A stretch of 53,351 nucleotides of DNA, from positions 1 through 53,351 of the forward strand of contig CAJUOO010000016.1 of assembly GCA_910588535.1 (NCBI GenBank), in the 5' to 3' direction. A program made the position numbers and the translations under genes. Below are positions 17,325 through 24,811 of this stretch, piece after piece (position 1 is the stretch's first letter; every line of letters starts with the position of its first letter). Source of the DNA: an uncultured Lachnospiraceae bacterium. GTDB lineage: Bacteria; Bacillota; Clostridia; Lachnospirales; Lachnospiraceae. The notes beneath the pieces are model-generated. The model searched no databases and was not told the DNA's origin. It was given only the letters and a program-made list of their open reading frames with translations.

Positions 17325-18284
17325 TCATCTTAAATATTGTTTTACCATCTGATAGATCTCATCTTGAAAGCTCTGCTTGTAATGAAAAGCCAGAGACACT
17401 TTGTTTTCTGCATCCACATGTGTATAAATTGACTGTATTGTTGAAATATCCATCTCTTTGTCAATCATCTCATACAATCGTGTCGCCAACGCTTGTCTTC
17501 TATATTTCTCAAAAATTTGAATAGCTCCAATATACAATCGTTTTTTCAATTGAAAGGAATATGGATATGCCCAGATAAATCCCGCAATTTCTCCTCTGAT
17601 AGTAATACAATACCCAATGGCCTTCTCTTCATCTAAGTAATCCGCAAACTCCTCTATTTTCGCCATGGCATCGTTATAGCAAAAATAATTTATATACATG
17701 TGATTTCTGATATTATCCTCATACAGTCTAGCAAATACCTCTTGTTTCTCCTTTACATACTTTTTATTTAATCTCTGTATCTCTCCCCCCCCCCGATAGG
17801 TATTTGCCCTTTTTCGATCCATAGATGAAACTTGCTTTACAAGCTGAATTCGCTCCTTTTTATAACCTGCTCTTTCATAAAATCTCAATGCCCCTTGATT
17901 TTGTGCCTCCGCGTGAAGATAAATTGCTTGAAAACCCAAATCTACTGCGACATCTTCCATTTTTTTCAACAATTCTTCTCCATAATGCTTATTTCTAAAT
18001 TCTGAATCTATATGAAGAATACTTACATACAATCTCTTTTTATCATCCCGAAATGGGTAAGGATAAGACCACAAAAAGCCTATCAGTCTTTGCTCCTCAA
18101 AAGCACCAAATACAATTGCCTTCTCTTGATCTAAATAATCATGCAATTCTTGATACTTCTGGTACGCTTGCTCCTCTACATAAGATTCCTCAAACGCTGC
18201 ATTTTTCACACTCTCATAAATATAATAAGTTAGTTCTTTCTGATATTTCTCACAATCCTTGGCAAATAATCTCTTAATCTTCAA
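17325..18284 (-). CDS. Tandem GNAT acetyltransferase with a G10 tract between the domains (phase-ON)
   Basis: This protein of about 319 residues contains two similar GNAT domains. The first (about 1-150) has FGAFEEQRLIGFLWSYPYPF, then FRNKHYGEELLKKMEDVA and LHAEAQNQGALRFYERAGY. The second (about 175-319) has GEIAGFIWAYPYSF and YRRQALATRLYEMI. The linker RANTYRGGGEIQ is encoded by ten Gs at 17785-17794. One G more or less gives a stop within about ten codons, leaving only the first domain. A TTG at 18284 overlapping the previous stop, seven bases after AGAGG, is the likely start; the frame extends to 18317 without a better site. Confidence 0.7.
   Translation of the reverse strand: MKIKRLFAKDCEKYQKELTYYIYESVKNAAFEESYVEEQAYQKYQELHDYLDQEKAIVFGAFEEQRLIGFLWSYPYPFRDDKKRLYVSILHIDSEFRNKHYGEELLKKMEDVAVDLGFQAIYLHAEAQNQGALRFYERAGYKKERIQLVKQVSSMDRKRANTYRGGGEIQRLNKKYVKEKQEVFARLYEDNIRNHMYINYFCYNDAMAKIEEFADYLDEEKAIGYCITIRGEIAGFIWAYPYSFQLKKRLYIGAIQIFEKYRRQALATRLYEMIDKEMDISTIQSIYTHVDAENKVSLAFHYKQSFQDEIYQMVKQYLR
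17785..17794 (-). repeat. Poly-G (G10) tract between two GNAT domains
   Basis: There are ten Gs on the coding strand, in frame as cgg ggg ggg gga. Nine Gs would lead to cgg ggg ggg gag aga tac aga gat taa and eleven to aga gat aca gag att aaa taa, so either shift ends the protein right after the first GNAT domain. Confidence 0.85.
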
Positions 18285-19384
18285 GTCAATACCTCTTGTA
18301 TTACAGCCATCAAACAATCTACCATTCTCTCCATATCATCTAATTCATATCTTTGATCAATTGGCAGACATAGATTATTTTCGTAAAAGCTTTCTGCTTC
18401 TTCACATATGTGGGGAAGAATATTTGCTCTCGGCCAGATAATTGGTGAATATATTCGTTTTTCACAAAGTCCCTTTTGCAGAGCATCTCTATTCTTAATA
18501 AAAATAACAAAATAAAATGGTACATCATCACATGATACTTTTGGTGTCAATATTTTTATTTTCTTGTTTTCTGCTAAACAGTTATATATAAACATATAAT
18601 TTCTGCGCCTTTTTTTCTTTAATGATTCAATATTCATAGACGCCTGTATCGCCTCTGCCATCGGACTTATTTTATACAATCTCTGTTCTTTCTCTAAGAT
18701 CCTTTCGGCTTTCTGAAATAAAGTAAGAAATTCTCCCTTATCTTCTGTCTCTCCACTTATATATCTATACTTTGCATGTCCAGCCTCTATTTTAGCAGTT
18801 TCTAATATAACGTTATATTCTCTTGGCTTATTCTCAAATTTTCCCTCCTTGCACACCGCATATGCTCCATCGGGATGTCCTCCCCATTTTCTCAAGCTTC
18901 CTATTGTATAATCAAATTCTATATATTTTGGATTGCTGTATAAACACTGCGTTCTATCTTCTATAAATACAACACCTTGCTGCCTATACTTTTCTATCAC
19001 CTGTTCACATTCTATCAATGTATCAAATCCAAAATATCTATGAACCAGAACGACCTGCGCCTGACTTTTCTCTAAAGCTTCCTGAAGCATTTTACCTGTA
19101 AGCATGAAATAACTATCCAAAGAATATGTATATAATTGATATCCATAATTCAAAAATGGGCGTATCACTGTCTCACAAGTAAAAGATGGTATCAATGCTA
19201 TCTTTCTTATTTTTTTCTTCCATTGTTCTATATGATTAAGGACAAAACCCTCCGCTCCTCTTCCAGTAGATAAAAATACAATATCACTGCCGATAATATG
19301 ATAGTTTTCTAAATTTTTAAGTCTATTTTTTCCAAATGTCTCTGCCGGATCAATCCAAAAATTACTCCCTATTTCTTTATACAC
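18281..19384 (-). CDS. Divergent PLP-dependent DegT-like enzyme
   Basis: This 367-residue protein has the layout of fold-type I PLP enzymes but diverges from the standard sugar aminotransferases. It has IVFLSTGRGAEGFVLNHIE, ALIPSFTCETVIRPFLNYG, VVFIEDRTQCLY, and IGSLRKWGGHPDGAYAV with the likely PLP lysine in SLRKW. The usual SGTAAL motif is replaced by STGRGAEG. The start is GTG at 19384, overlapping the stop of the sugar transferase gene by eight bases. Its substrate is unknown; it sits with the ATP-grasp and tandem GNAT genes and may form a decoration module with them (inference). Confidence 0.65.
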   Translation of the reverse strand: MYKEIGSNFWIDPAETFGKNRLKNLENYHIIGSDIVFLSTGRGAEGFVLNHIEQWKKKIRKIALIPSFTCETVIRPFLNYGYQLYTYSLDSYFMLTGKMLQEALEKSQAQVVLVHRYFGFDTLIECEQVIEKYRQQGVVFIEDRTQCLYSNPKYIEFDYTIGSLRKWGGHPDGAYAVCKEGKFENKPREYNVILETAKIEAGHAKYRYISGETEDKGEFLTLFQKAERILEKEQRLYKISPMAEAIQASMNIESLKKKRRRNYMFIYNCLAENKKIKILTPKVSCDDVPFYFVIFIKNRDALQKGLCEKRIYSPIIWPRANILPHICEEAESFYENNLCLPIDQRYELDDMERMVDCLMAVIQEVLT

Positions 19385-20177
19385 TCTTCTCTTCTCTTTC
19401 TACATGCAAAGGCTGATGAAGAATACACTCCTTCCCGTCCACCCAAATATGTACTCTTCCCTCCTTGTCTATAGTACCTTTTGTTACATCTGCAACATTT
19501 TCTCTTTTACATACTTTAATTAATGTCTGAAATATAATTCTCATATCTCCCATAAAAGTTATTTTTTTTATATATTCCAGATCATATTGAAAGATTTCCT
19601 CCCATGTAAGAAAGCTTCGACCATTAACCTGAGCCAAGCCTGTCAGCCCCGGTCTGACATCATGTCTGTGATGCTCCTCTTTTGTATAATAAGGAATATA
19701 TTCCATCATCAAGGGTCTTGGTCCAACCATTGACATATCTCCTTTTAAAATATTAATAAGCTCAGGAAGCTCATCAATAGACATCTGCCGAATTAACTTT
19801 CCAAAAGGTGTCAACCGTTTTTCATCCGATAATAATTTTCCATCCTTTCCACACCGTTCTGTCATAGATCGAAATTTATATAAGTAAAATATTTTTTCCT
19901 TTAATCCCGCTCTTTTCTGTAAAAATATAATTGGTGCTCCAAGTTTTATCCTCACAAGAATTGCCATTATAACAAACACAGGACTTAATACACATAAAAG
20001 AATTAAAACTAGCACAATCTCTAATGGTCTTTTTAACACTGCCTCATACGGACCATATGGAATATGATCTTTTACCGCCGCTGCGTTCTTTTGTATTGTA
20101 TTTGTCTTCCAATAGATGCCTAACCCAACAATGCATCCAAACAAAATGGAAAAAATTATTTTCACAGTTTTCTTCAT
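19377..20177 (-). CDS. Priming sugar-phosphate transferase (PglC/WecA-like bacterial sugar transferase)
   Basis: This membrane-associated protein of about 266 residues has one N-terminal hydrophobic segment (IIFSILFGCIVGLGIYW) and a second one before the catalytic domain (VLVLILLCVLSPVFVIMAIL). The catalytic domain has KRAGLKEKIFYLYKFRSM, FGKLIRQMSIDELPELINIL, KGDMSMVGPRPLM and HDVRPGLTGLAQVNGR, all typical of the polyprenyl-phosphate sugar-phosphate transferase family. It starts the glycan by loading the first sugar phosphate onto undecaprenyl phosphate. The ATG at 20177 follows AAAGG closely; a TTG at 20204 is less likely. The short C-terminal extension is not part of the usual core. Confidence 0.9.
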   Translation of the reverse strand: MKKTVKIIFSILFGCIVGLGIYWKTNTIQKNAAAVKDHIPYGPYEAVLKRPLEIVLVLILLCVLSPVFVIMAILVRIKLGAPIIFLQKRAGLKEKIFYLYKFRSMTERCGKDGKLLSDEKRLTPFGKLIRQMSIDELPELINILKGDMSMVGPRPLMMEYIPYYTKEEHHRHDVRPGLTGLAQVNGRSFLTWEEIFQYDLEYIKKITFMGDMRIIFQTLIKVCKRENVADVTKGTIDKEGRVHIWVDGKECILHQPLHVEREEKSV

Positions 20178-20196
20178 ATTCCTTTTATACTCCCAG

Positions 20197-21450
20197 TTAT
20201 TCAAAACACCTACAAACTATTTTAATTACTTTATTTTGTTGCTCTTCTGTCATCTTATTATCAGAAGGAAGACACAAACCTCTGTGAAATAAATCTGTAC
20301 TGACTTCTCCGTCTATCGTTATATAAAGATGATTTCTGTACACAGGTTGCAAGTGCATGGGTTTCCAGAGAGGTCTCCCCTCAACATGAAATTCTTTTAG
20401 CACCTCCAATATTTCATCCGGGCAAGTTTTTCCAAAAACATGCACAAACAAATATTCCTTTTCTGATCGCACGCTCTCGCACATGGCCTCTCTGTTTATC
20501 AAACAACAACTTAACCAAAAATTCGGTTTACTGTTCTCTACATCCCAAGGATTCATCTCTACAGATAAATCACATAAGCCTTCTTTATAGCGCTGATAGA
20601 TCCTTGTTTTCTGTTTTATATGTTCTTCTAAATATTCCAACTGCCCTCTTACTATCCCGGCAATTACGTTGGACATTCTATAGTTATACCCTATCTGCTC
20701 ATGCTGATACCAAGAAGCTTCCTCCCTGCTCTGTGTACTCCACTTTCGTGCCTTTCTTGCATCTTCCTCAATATTTGTAAGCAGTGCACCCCCACTGGAA
20801 CCTGTTATAATTTTATTTCCATTAAAACTGAACACAGCATAATCACCAAAATTTCCCGCTGATATACCACAATAAACCGCACCCAAAGCCTCTGCTGCAT
20901 CCTCAATCAAAAGTGCCCCATGTGCATCACAAATCTTTCTAATCTGTCTCATTTTCCCCGGTGTACCATATAAATGAGCATAAACCACCAATTTCACATC
21001 TCTATATCGCCTAAATGCATACTCTAGTGCCTCTGGACTCATATTCCATGTATCACGCTCAGAATCAATAAAAACCGCTTCTCCTCCTTCATAAGCTACA
21101 GGGTTTACTGTAGCACCAAAAGTCATATCGGAACAAAAAACCTTATGCCCAGCTAAAGATCCTATACCTGCCTGCGGTGTACCATATAGACGCTCTCCCG
21201 CTAGCCTAACTGCAAGATGAAGTGCTGCCGTCCCACTTGACAGAGCAACCACATATTTCACTCCTACATACTCCGCAAGCTGTCTTTCAATTTTATCAAT
21301 ATGAATTCCAACTGTACTCATCCAATTAGAGGCATACGCCTCCTCCATATATTTCAGTTCTTCTCCATGCATCGTTGGAGAAGAAAGCCATATTTTCTCA
21401 TCAAATGGTTCTATATTATCAAACCTTTGATCAAACCTTAAATCAATCAT
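20197..21450 (-). CDS. DegT/PglE-type nucleotide-sugar aminotransferase
   Basis: This PLP enzyme of about 417 residues is the first gene of the glycan transcript. Motifs are IWLSSPTMHGEELKYMEEAY, NWMSTVG, VALSSGTAALHLAVRLAG, MTFGATVNPVAYEGG, LIEDAAEALGAVYCG, and the PLP lysine in FSFNGNKIITGSSGGAL. The pattern is that of aminotransferases making a 4-amino sugar for the first position of a glycan, such as PglE for bacillosamine, and these often sit next to the priming transferase as here. The matching dehydratase and acetyltransferase are not adjacent. GGGAG six bases before the ATG at 21450 decides the start over 21462. Confidence 0.8.
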   Translation of the reverse strand: MIDLRFDQRFDNIEPFDEKIWLSSPTMHGEELKYMEEAYASNWMSTVGIHIDKIERQLAEYVGVKYVVALSSGTAALHLAVRLAGERLYGTPQAGIGSLAGHKVFCSDMTFGATVNPVAYEGGEAVFIDSERDTWNMSPEALEYAFRRYRDVKLVVYAHLYGTPGKMRQIRKICDAHGALLIEDAAEALGAVYCGISAGNFGDYAVFSFNGNKIITGSSGGALLTNIEEDARKARKWSTQSREEASWYQHEQIGYNYRMSNVIAGIVRGQLEYLEEHIKQKTRIYQRYKEGLCDLSVEMNPWDVENSKPNFWLSCCLINREAMCESVRSEKEYLFVHVFGKTCPDEILEVLKEFHVEGRPLWKPMHLQPVYRNHLYITIDGEVSTDLFHRGLCLPSDNKMTEEQQNKVIKIVCRCFE

Positions 21451-21592
21451 TTTTGCTCCCATCTGTCAACTTTTGTAATAATTCATATAAATGAGATTAC
21501 ATCTGCTGCTTCGACTCCTCTTCTTTTACCTAATAACTCCCAGTACAATTGCCATAAAGCTTCTTAAAGAGCCTTGTTATCTTAATATTAAA

Positions 21593-21718
21593 TCAAGATA
21601 TCTCTCTTTCTGGGTGGTACTGTACCCCGCAGGTCAATTCCCCAGAATTTACCTGATCTATATCAATGTTATATTGATTGCTATCTTCGTCTCGCTTTTT
21701 ACCTTCTGTCATATACAT
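21593..21718 (-). CDS. Possible small protein upstream of the glycan operon
   Basis: This 41-residue frame starts at an ATG five bases after GGAG and ends in VNSGELTCGVQYHPEREIS. The GVQYHPE string resembles the C-terminal histidine motif of class I glutamine amidotransferases, but no other part of such an enzyme is present, so it may be a chance match or the tail of a lost gene. It lies between hairpin H2 and the first glycan gene. Confidence 0.2.
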   Translation of the reverse strand: MYMTEGKKRDEDSNQYNIDIDQVNSGELTCGVQYHPEREIS

Positions 21719-21727
21719 CATCACTCC

Positions 21728-21755
21728 ATTCTCAAAAGGTATACTTTTTGAGAAT
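21728..21755. promoter_or_regulatory. Hairpin H2 with GTATAC loop
   Basis: A perfect 10-base stem (attctcaaaa / ttttgagaat) encloses the loop ggtatact. The 16-mer aaaaggtatacttttt inside it occurs again in opposite orientation in hairpin H1, about 100 bases away. It lies just upstream of the possible small frame, so it could be an operator, a leader structure or one end of a small element. Confidence 0.45.
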
Positions 21756-21837
21756 CCAAGTACTTTTGTGCACCTTGTATAAAAAACCGAAAAAAAACAC
21801 TTGCAAAAGCCATGAAATATGGTAAAATAGCACATAG

Positions 21838-21879
21838 AAAAATCACTCCGAAAAAGTATACCTTTTCGGAGTGATTTTT
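21838..21879. terminator. Hairpin H1, possible bidirectional terminator
   Basis: A perfect 17-base stem (aaaaatcactccgaaaa and its complement) encloses an 8-base loop, agtatacc, and ends in a T5 run on both strands. This shape fits an intrinsic terminator in either direction. The upstream gene block already has its own terminator at 22067, so H1 may serve another role. Confidence 0.55.
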
Positions 21880-22066
21880 AAACGTTATTTCTGTATATTT
21901 TAATAGCCTTGCATAATTAACACAGTGCTCCAAATTTCCTTTACATAAAATTAAACAATCAAGTGGAAAGGATTCTTTTCCCTGCTCGTCACTTGATCCA
22001 TGTACTGTCTTTTTAGTAGATTTCTCCCTGCAGCCTTCGCTGCTAATTTACTACGTACCCATGCGC

Positions 22067-22094
22067 AAAAAAACAGGGAGGTATCTCCCTCCCT
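22067..22094 (-). terminator. Intrinsic terminator of the ftsK-to-MGMT gene block
   Basis: On the minus strand a 7-base stem (AGGGAGG / CCTCCCT, loop of six) is followed after one base by seven Ts. It lies about 30 bases past the stop of the methyltransferase-like gene at 22125. Confidence 0.8.
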
Positions 22095-22124
22095 TTTATT
22101 GCTCTGCCGAATATATCCTATCGT

Positions 22125-22442
22125 CTAATTCTTCCAAGGCATCTCCCATTGATATGTTTCAAGATCCACCCGCCCATTTATACATTCCACGCCTTCTGCC
22201 TTAAGCAGATCAATCTGTCTATTTCCTCCTCCAAAAGCAAATGCCTCTGAGACTTCTCCATGCCGATTTACCACCCGATAACATGGAATAGTATCTGGAT
22301 CAGGATTACTGTGCAGAGCATAGCCAACCACTCTTGACCACCGTCTATTTCCTGCAAGTGCTGCCACCTGCCCATAGGTCGCCACACGTCCATATGGAAT
22401 TTGCTTGACCACTCGATATATTTTTTCAAATGTATTTTCCAT
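22125..22442 (-). CDS. MGMT-family DNA alkylation repair protein (short form)
   Basis: This 105-residue protein consists only of the DNA-binding and active-site domain of O6-alkylguanine-DNA alkyltransferases. It has IPYGRVATYGQVAALAG (helix-turn-helix), then RVVGYALHSNPDPDTIPCYR with the acceptor cysteine in PCYRV. Alkyltransferase-like proteins have Trp at this site, so the Cys argues for real transferase activity, although the usual PCHRV is PCYRV here. It would repair O6-methylguanine or act as a damage sensor. It is the last gene of the housekeeping run, three bases after thiN. Confidence 0.8.
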   Translation of the reverse strand: MENTFEKIYRVVKQIPYGRVATYGQVAALAGNRRWSRVVGYALHSNPDPDTIPCYRVVNRHGEVSEAFAFGGGNRQIDLLKAEGVECINGRVDLETYQWEMPWKN

Positions 22443-22445
22443 CTT

Positions 22446-23162
22446 TCACATATCCCTCGATTCCACCACCAACAGCACACCCTCACGGCACAGAATCCGC
22501 CCTTCTTTTCCCACAATCTCATTGCTAATTCCAAGCGTCGGAGTTAGAAAGAGATCCATGGTATGTTCCTTTAACGGATATCGAAAACCCTCCAGTGTAA
22601 TGCCCTTTGCAATCTGTGTATAAGGAAATACGGACACATATTTTCCATAAGCCTCGTTTTTCTTTATCACACATTCTCTATCCACAAGGCGCAGACGGTT
22701 ATAGCGATCATATAAAAATGCCTTTATCGAATCCTTAGAGGCAGAGTAGATAAGCCCCAGCAGACGAATATTTCCTATTGTGTGATCCAGCCTGCCCCCT
22801 GTTCCCCCAAGAATATCAATCTGTGTACTCTTGTACTCGATCGCCATATTGATAGCGATCTCACTATCAGTGTCGTCCTTCTCCGGCTGAAATCTACGTA
22901 TCCTGATAGCAGGATCTCTCTCATACTCTGCAAGCAAAGCTCCATCAATCGTATCAAAATCTCCTACAATATCCGTTGGCATTATGCCAAGCTCACGAAG
23001 ACATGCAAGACCTCCATCGACCGCAATGATCGTGTCATAACTTTTACCATCCAAAAAAGAAAGGGCAAAATCCTCCTCCATTTTGCCCCCTGCCATCACT
23101 AATGTCCTTCGACCGGGCAACTGCCCGCTCTCTACATAACTTGTATTCACTAAACTATGCAT
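22446..23162 (-). CDS. thiN: Thiamine pyrophosphokinase
   Basis: This protein of about 238 residues converts thiamine and ATP to thiamine diphosphate. It has IIAVDGGLACLRELGIMPT, VGDFDTID, the substrate motif FQPEKDDTDSEIAINMAI, and GGTGGRLDHTIGNIRLL, all standard for the thiamine pyrophosphokinase family. The ATG at 23162 overlaps the rpe stop (ATGCATAG), and a TTG at 23171 also has AAGG upstream. The first 20 residues are poorly conserved, so the true start may be either. Pairing with rpe and rsgA is usual in Firmicutes. Confidence 0.9.
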   Translation of the reverse strand: MHSLVNTSYVESGQLPGRRTLVMAGGKMEEDFALSFLDGKSYDTIIAVDGGLACLRELGIMPTDIVGDFDTIDGALLAEYERDPAIRIRRFQPEKDDTDSEIAINMAIEYKSTQIDILGGTGGRLDHTIGNIRLLGLIYSASKDSIKAFLYDRYNRLRLVDRECVIKKNEAYGKYVSVFPYTQIAKGITLEGFRYPLKEHTMDLFLTPTLGISNEIVGKEGRILCREGVLLVVESRDM

Positions 23163-23814
23163 ATTCTTCAAATACCTTGCGAAATTCCTTTACATTCTTC
23201 CATGCATCACCCATAAATATGCTGGAGCCAGCGACAATAACATTAGCACCTGCATCTATCACCTCACGCACATTGGATAGATTAATGCCTCCGTCAACTT
23301 CAATATCGATGTCAAGCCCGCGATCTGTGATTATCTTGCGAAGCTCCTTTATCTTCCTTGTCATGCGCGGAATATACGCTTGTCCCCCATAACCGGGATT
23401 CACTGTCATAAGAAGAATCATATCCACATACTCCAGTTCATATTCCAACACTGACACCGGCGTCGCAGGATTTAACACAATTCCAGCCTTTTTCTCATAA
23501 GACCTGATCTTTGCGAGCGTGCTGTCCAGACACACACACGCCTCAGCGTGAACCGTGATAATATCTGCTCCTGCATTGACAAAATCAGCGATATAGCGGG
23601 CTGGCTCCCGCATCATAAGATGCACATCAAACACACAGTCCGTCACCTTGCGCACACATTCTATCATCGGTATGCCGCAGGCAATGCTTGGGACAAAATC
23701 TCCATCCATCACATCTATGTGAATATAGTCCGCCCCGGCATCTGCCACAGTCTTAATCTCCTCGCCAAGCTTTGAAAAATCAGCCGCCAATATTGATGGT
23801 GCAAGCTTTAACAT
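23155..23814 (-). CDS. rpe: Ribulose-phosphate 3-epimerase
   Basis: This 219-residue TIM-barrel enzyme interconverts ribulose 5-phosphate and xylulose 5-phosphate in the pentose phosphate pathway. Motifs are LAPSILAADFSKLGEEI, HIDVMDGDFVPSI (metal His/Asp), VHLMMREPARYI, MTVNPGYGGQAYI and EVDGGINLSN. The ATG at 23814 is six bases after GAGG and is preferred over 23826. A hairpin just upstream holds the sequence leading to the ribosome binding site. Confidence 0.95.
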   Translation of the reverse strand: MLKLAPSILAADFSKLGEEIKTVADAGADYIHIDVMDGDFVPSIACGIPMIECVRKVTDCVFDVHLMMREPARYIADFVNAGADIITVHAEACVCLDSTLAKIRSYEKKAGIVLNPATPVSVLEYELEYVDMILLMTVNPGYGGQAYIPRMTRKIKELRKIITDRGLDIDIEVDGGINLSNVREVIDAGANVIVAGSSIFMGDAWKNVKEFRKVFEEYA

Positions 23815-23827
23815 ACTTTTCCTCATT

Positions 23828-23869
23828 TCTGCGCCGCTTTTGTATAAAGCAATTTTGTGCTAAGCAGCG
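23828..23869 (-). promoter_or_regulatory. Leader hairpin before rpe
   Basis: An inverted repeat, tgcgc-cgctt / aag-cagcgca, lies between rsgA and rpe and is followed on the minus strand by gcgcagaaatgagga and the rpe start. A very similar arrangement precedes the aldo/keto reductase gene at about 41918-41970. There is no T run, so it is not an intrinsic terminator. Confidence 0.45.
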
Positions 23870-23914
23870 CATAGACACAAATTGCTACATGTAAATTAGT
23901 TTCTATCTTTTCTC

Positions 23915-24793
23915 TTAACGTCTTCTATTTTCTTTTCTTTCGTTGTACAATCCTACATAATCCTCATAGCGGATCTGGCTTATCTTTCCCTCTTTTAGAG
24001 CCTCTTTCACCGCACAGTCCGGCTCATGTATATGCACGCAGCCGGTAAAACGGCACATCCCTTCGTACTCCCTAAATTCTATAAAATAATCCTTGAGCTC
24101 ATCCTTGTCAAATTCATCGATATAGAGAGAGGTAAATCCCGGAGTGTCCATAAGGTAAGCACCTTCCTCCAGATGAAACAGCTCACTGTGTCGCGTGGTA
24201 TGTTTGCCGCGCCGGATCTTCTCACTGATACATGCTGTCTCCATATTGGCATCTGGTTTTAACAGATTGAGCAGAGTGGACTTTCCCACACCGGAGGGAC
24301 CGGCAAGCGCTGTCGTCCTTCCCTTAAGAAGCTCCCGAAGCTGCTCCACTCCCTCCCCTGTCTGATTGCTGATATACAAAATGGGATAATGACAGATGGT
24401 ATAAGCGTGCTTTAGTTTTACAAGCTGCTCCTCCTTTAACAGATCTGTCTTGTTAAAACAGATAATGGTATCTACCTGATACTTCTCCATCATAATCAAA
24501 AATCGATCCAACAAATTAAAGTTCGGCTCCGGGTCCATGGCAGCAAACAGAATCAACGCCTGATCGATATTGGCGACATTCGGTCTCTTTAACTCATTCT
24601 TCCTCTGAAACAGTTGAATAATATTCCCTGTCTTCTCCTTCTCATCTAAAACATCGATTTCCACATCATCGCCCACCAAAGGCTTGATCTTCTGGCTGCG
24701 AAAAATTCCCTTTGCCTTACATTCAAAGATTCCAATCTCCTGCACATGAACATAATAAAAGCCTGCGATTCCCTTAACAATCTTTCCCCTCAT
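23915..24793 (-). CDS. rsgA: Ribosome small-subunit biogenesis GTPase RsgA
   Basis: This 292-residue circularly permuted GTPase acts in late 30S assembly. An N-terminal OB domain (about 1-65) is followed by the GTPase motifs in permuted order: CFNKTDL (G4), LAGPSGVGKSTLLN (G1), GKHTT (G2) and DTPGFTSL (G3). The C-terminal zinc knuckle is CRFTGCVHIHEPDCAV. Length and layout are normal. It follows the PASTA kinase by 18 bases, the usual Firmicutes order of phosphatase-kinase-rsgA-rpe. Confidence 0.95.
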   Translation of the reverse strand: MRGKIVKGIAGFYYVHVQEIGIFECKAKGIFRSQKIKPLVGDDVEIDVLDEKEKTGNIIQLFQRKNELKRPNVANIDQALILFAAMDPEPNFNLLDRFLIMMEKYQVDTIICFNKTDLLKEEQLVKLKHAYTICHYPILYISNQTGEGVEQLRELLKGRTTALAGPSGVGKSTLLNLLKPDANMETACISEKIRRGKHTTRHSELFHLEEGAYLMDTPGFTSLYIDEFDKDELKDYFIEFREYEGMCRFTGCVHIHEPDCAVKEALKEGKISQIRYEDYVGLYNERKENRRR

Positions 24794-24811
24794 ACTCTTT
24801 TTCGATCCCCA

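Larger units (their letters stand above)
21451..22124. other. Gap between housekeeping block and glycan operon
   Basis: This region of about 670 bases has no convincing gene. It contains two strong hairpins with complementary loops (21728-21755 and 21838-21879), a possible 42-codon frame with a GGAG site (21593-21718), an inverted repeat atcaagtg / cacttgat near 21958-21996, a small gcag / ctgc hairpin near 22030-22045, and the terminator of the upstream block at 22067-22094. The glycan operon promoter should lie here. One candidate on the minus strand is TTGCAA followed about 18 bases later by TATACA, near 21775-21805. Confidence 0.5.

Noticed and set aside
21593..21835. GVQYHPE string as evidence for a glutamine amidotransferase
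   Set aside because: Only the single motif is present; the catalytic Cys part and overall length are missing, so the enzyme call was not made.
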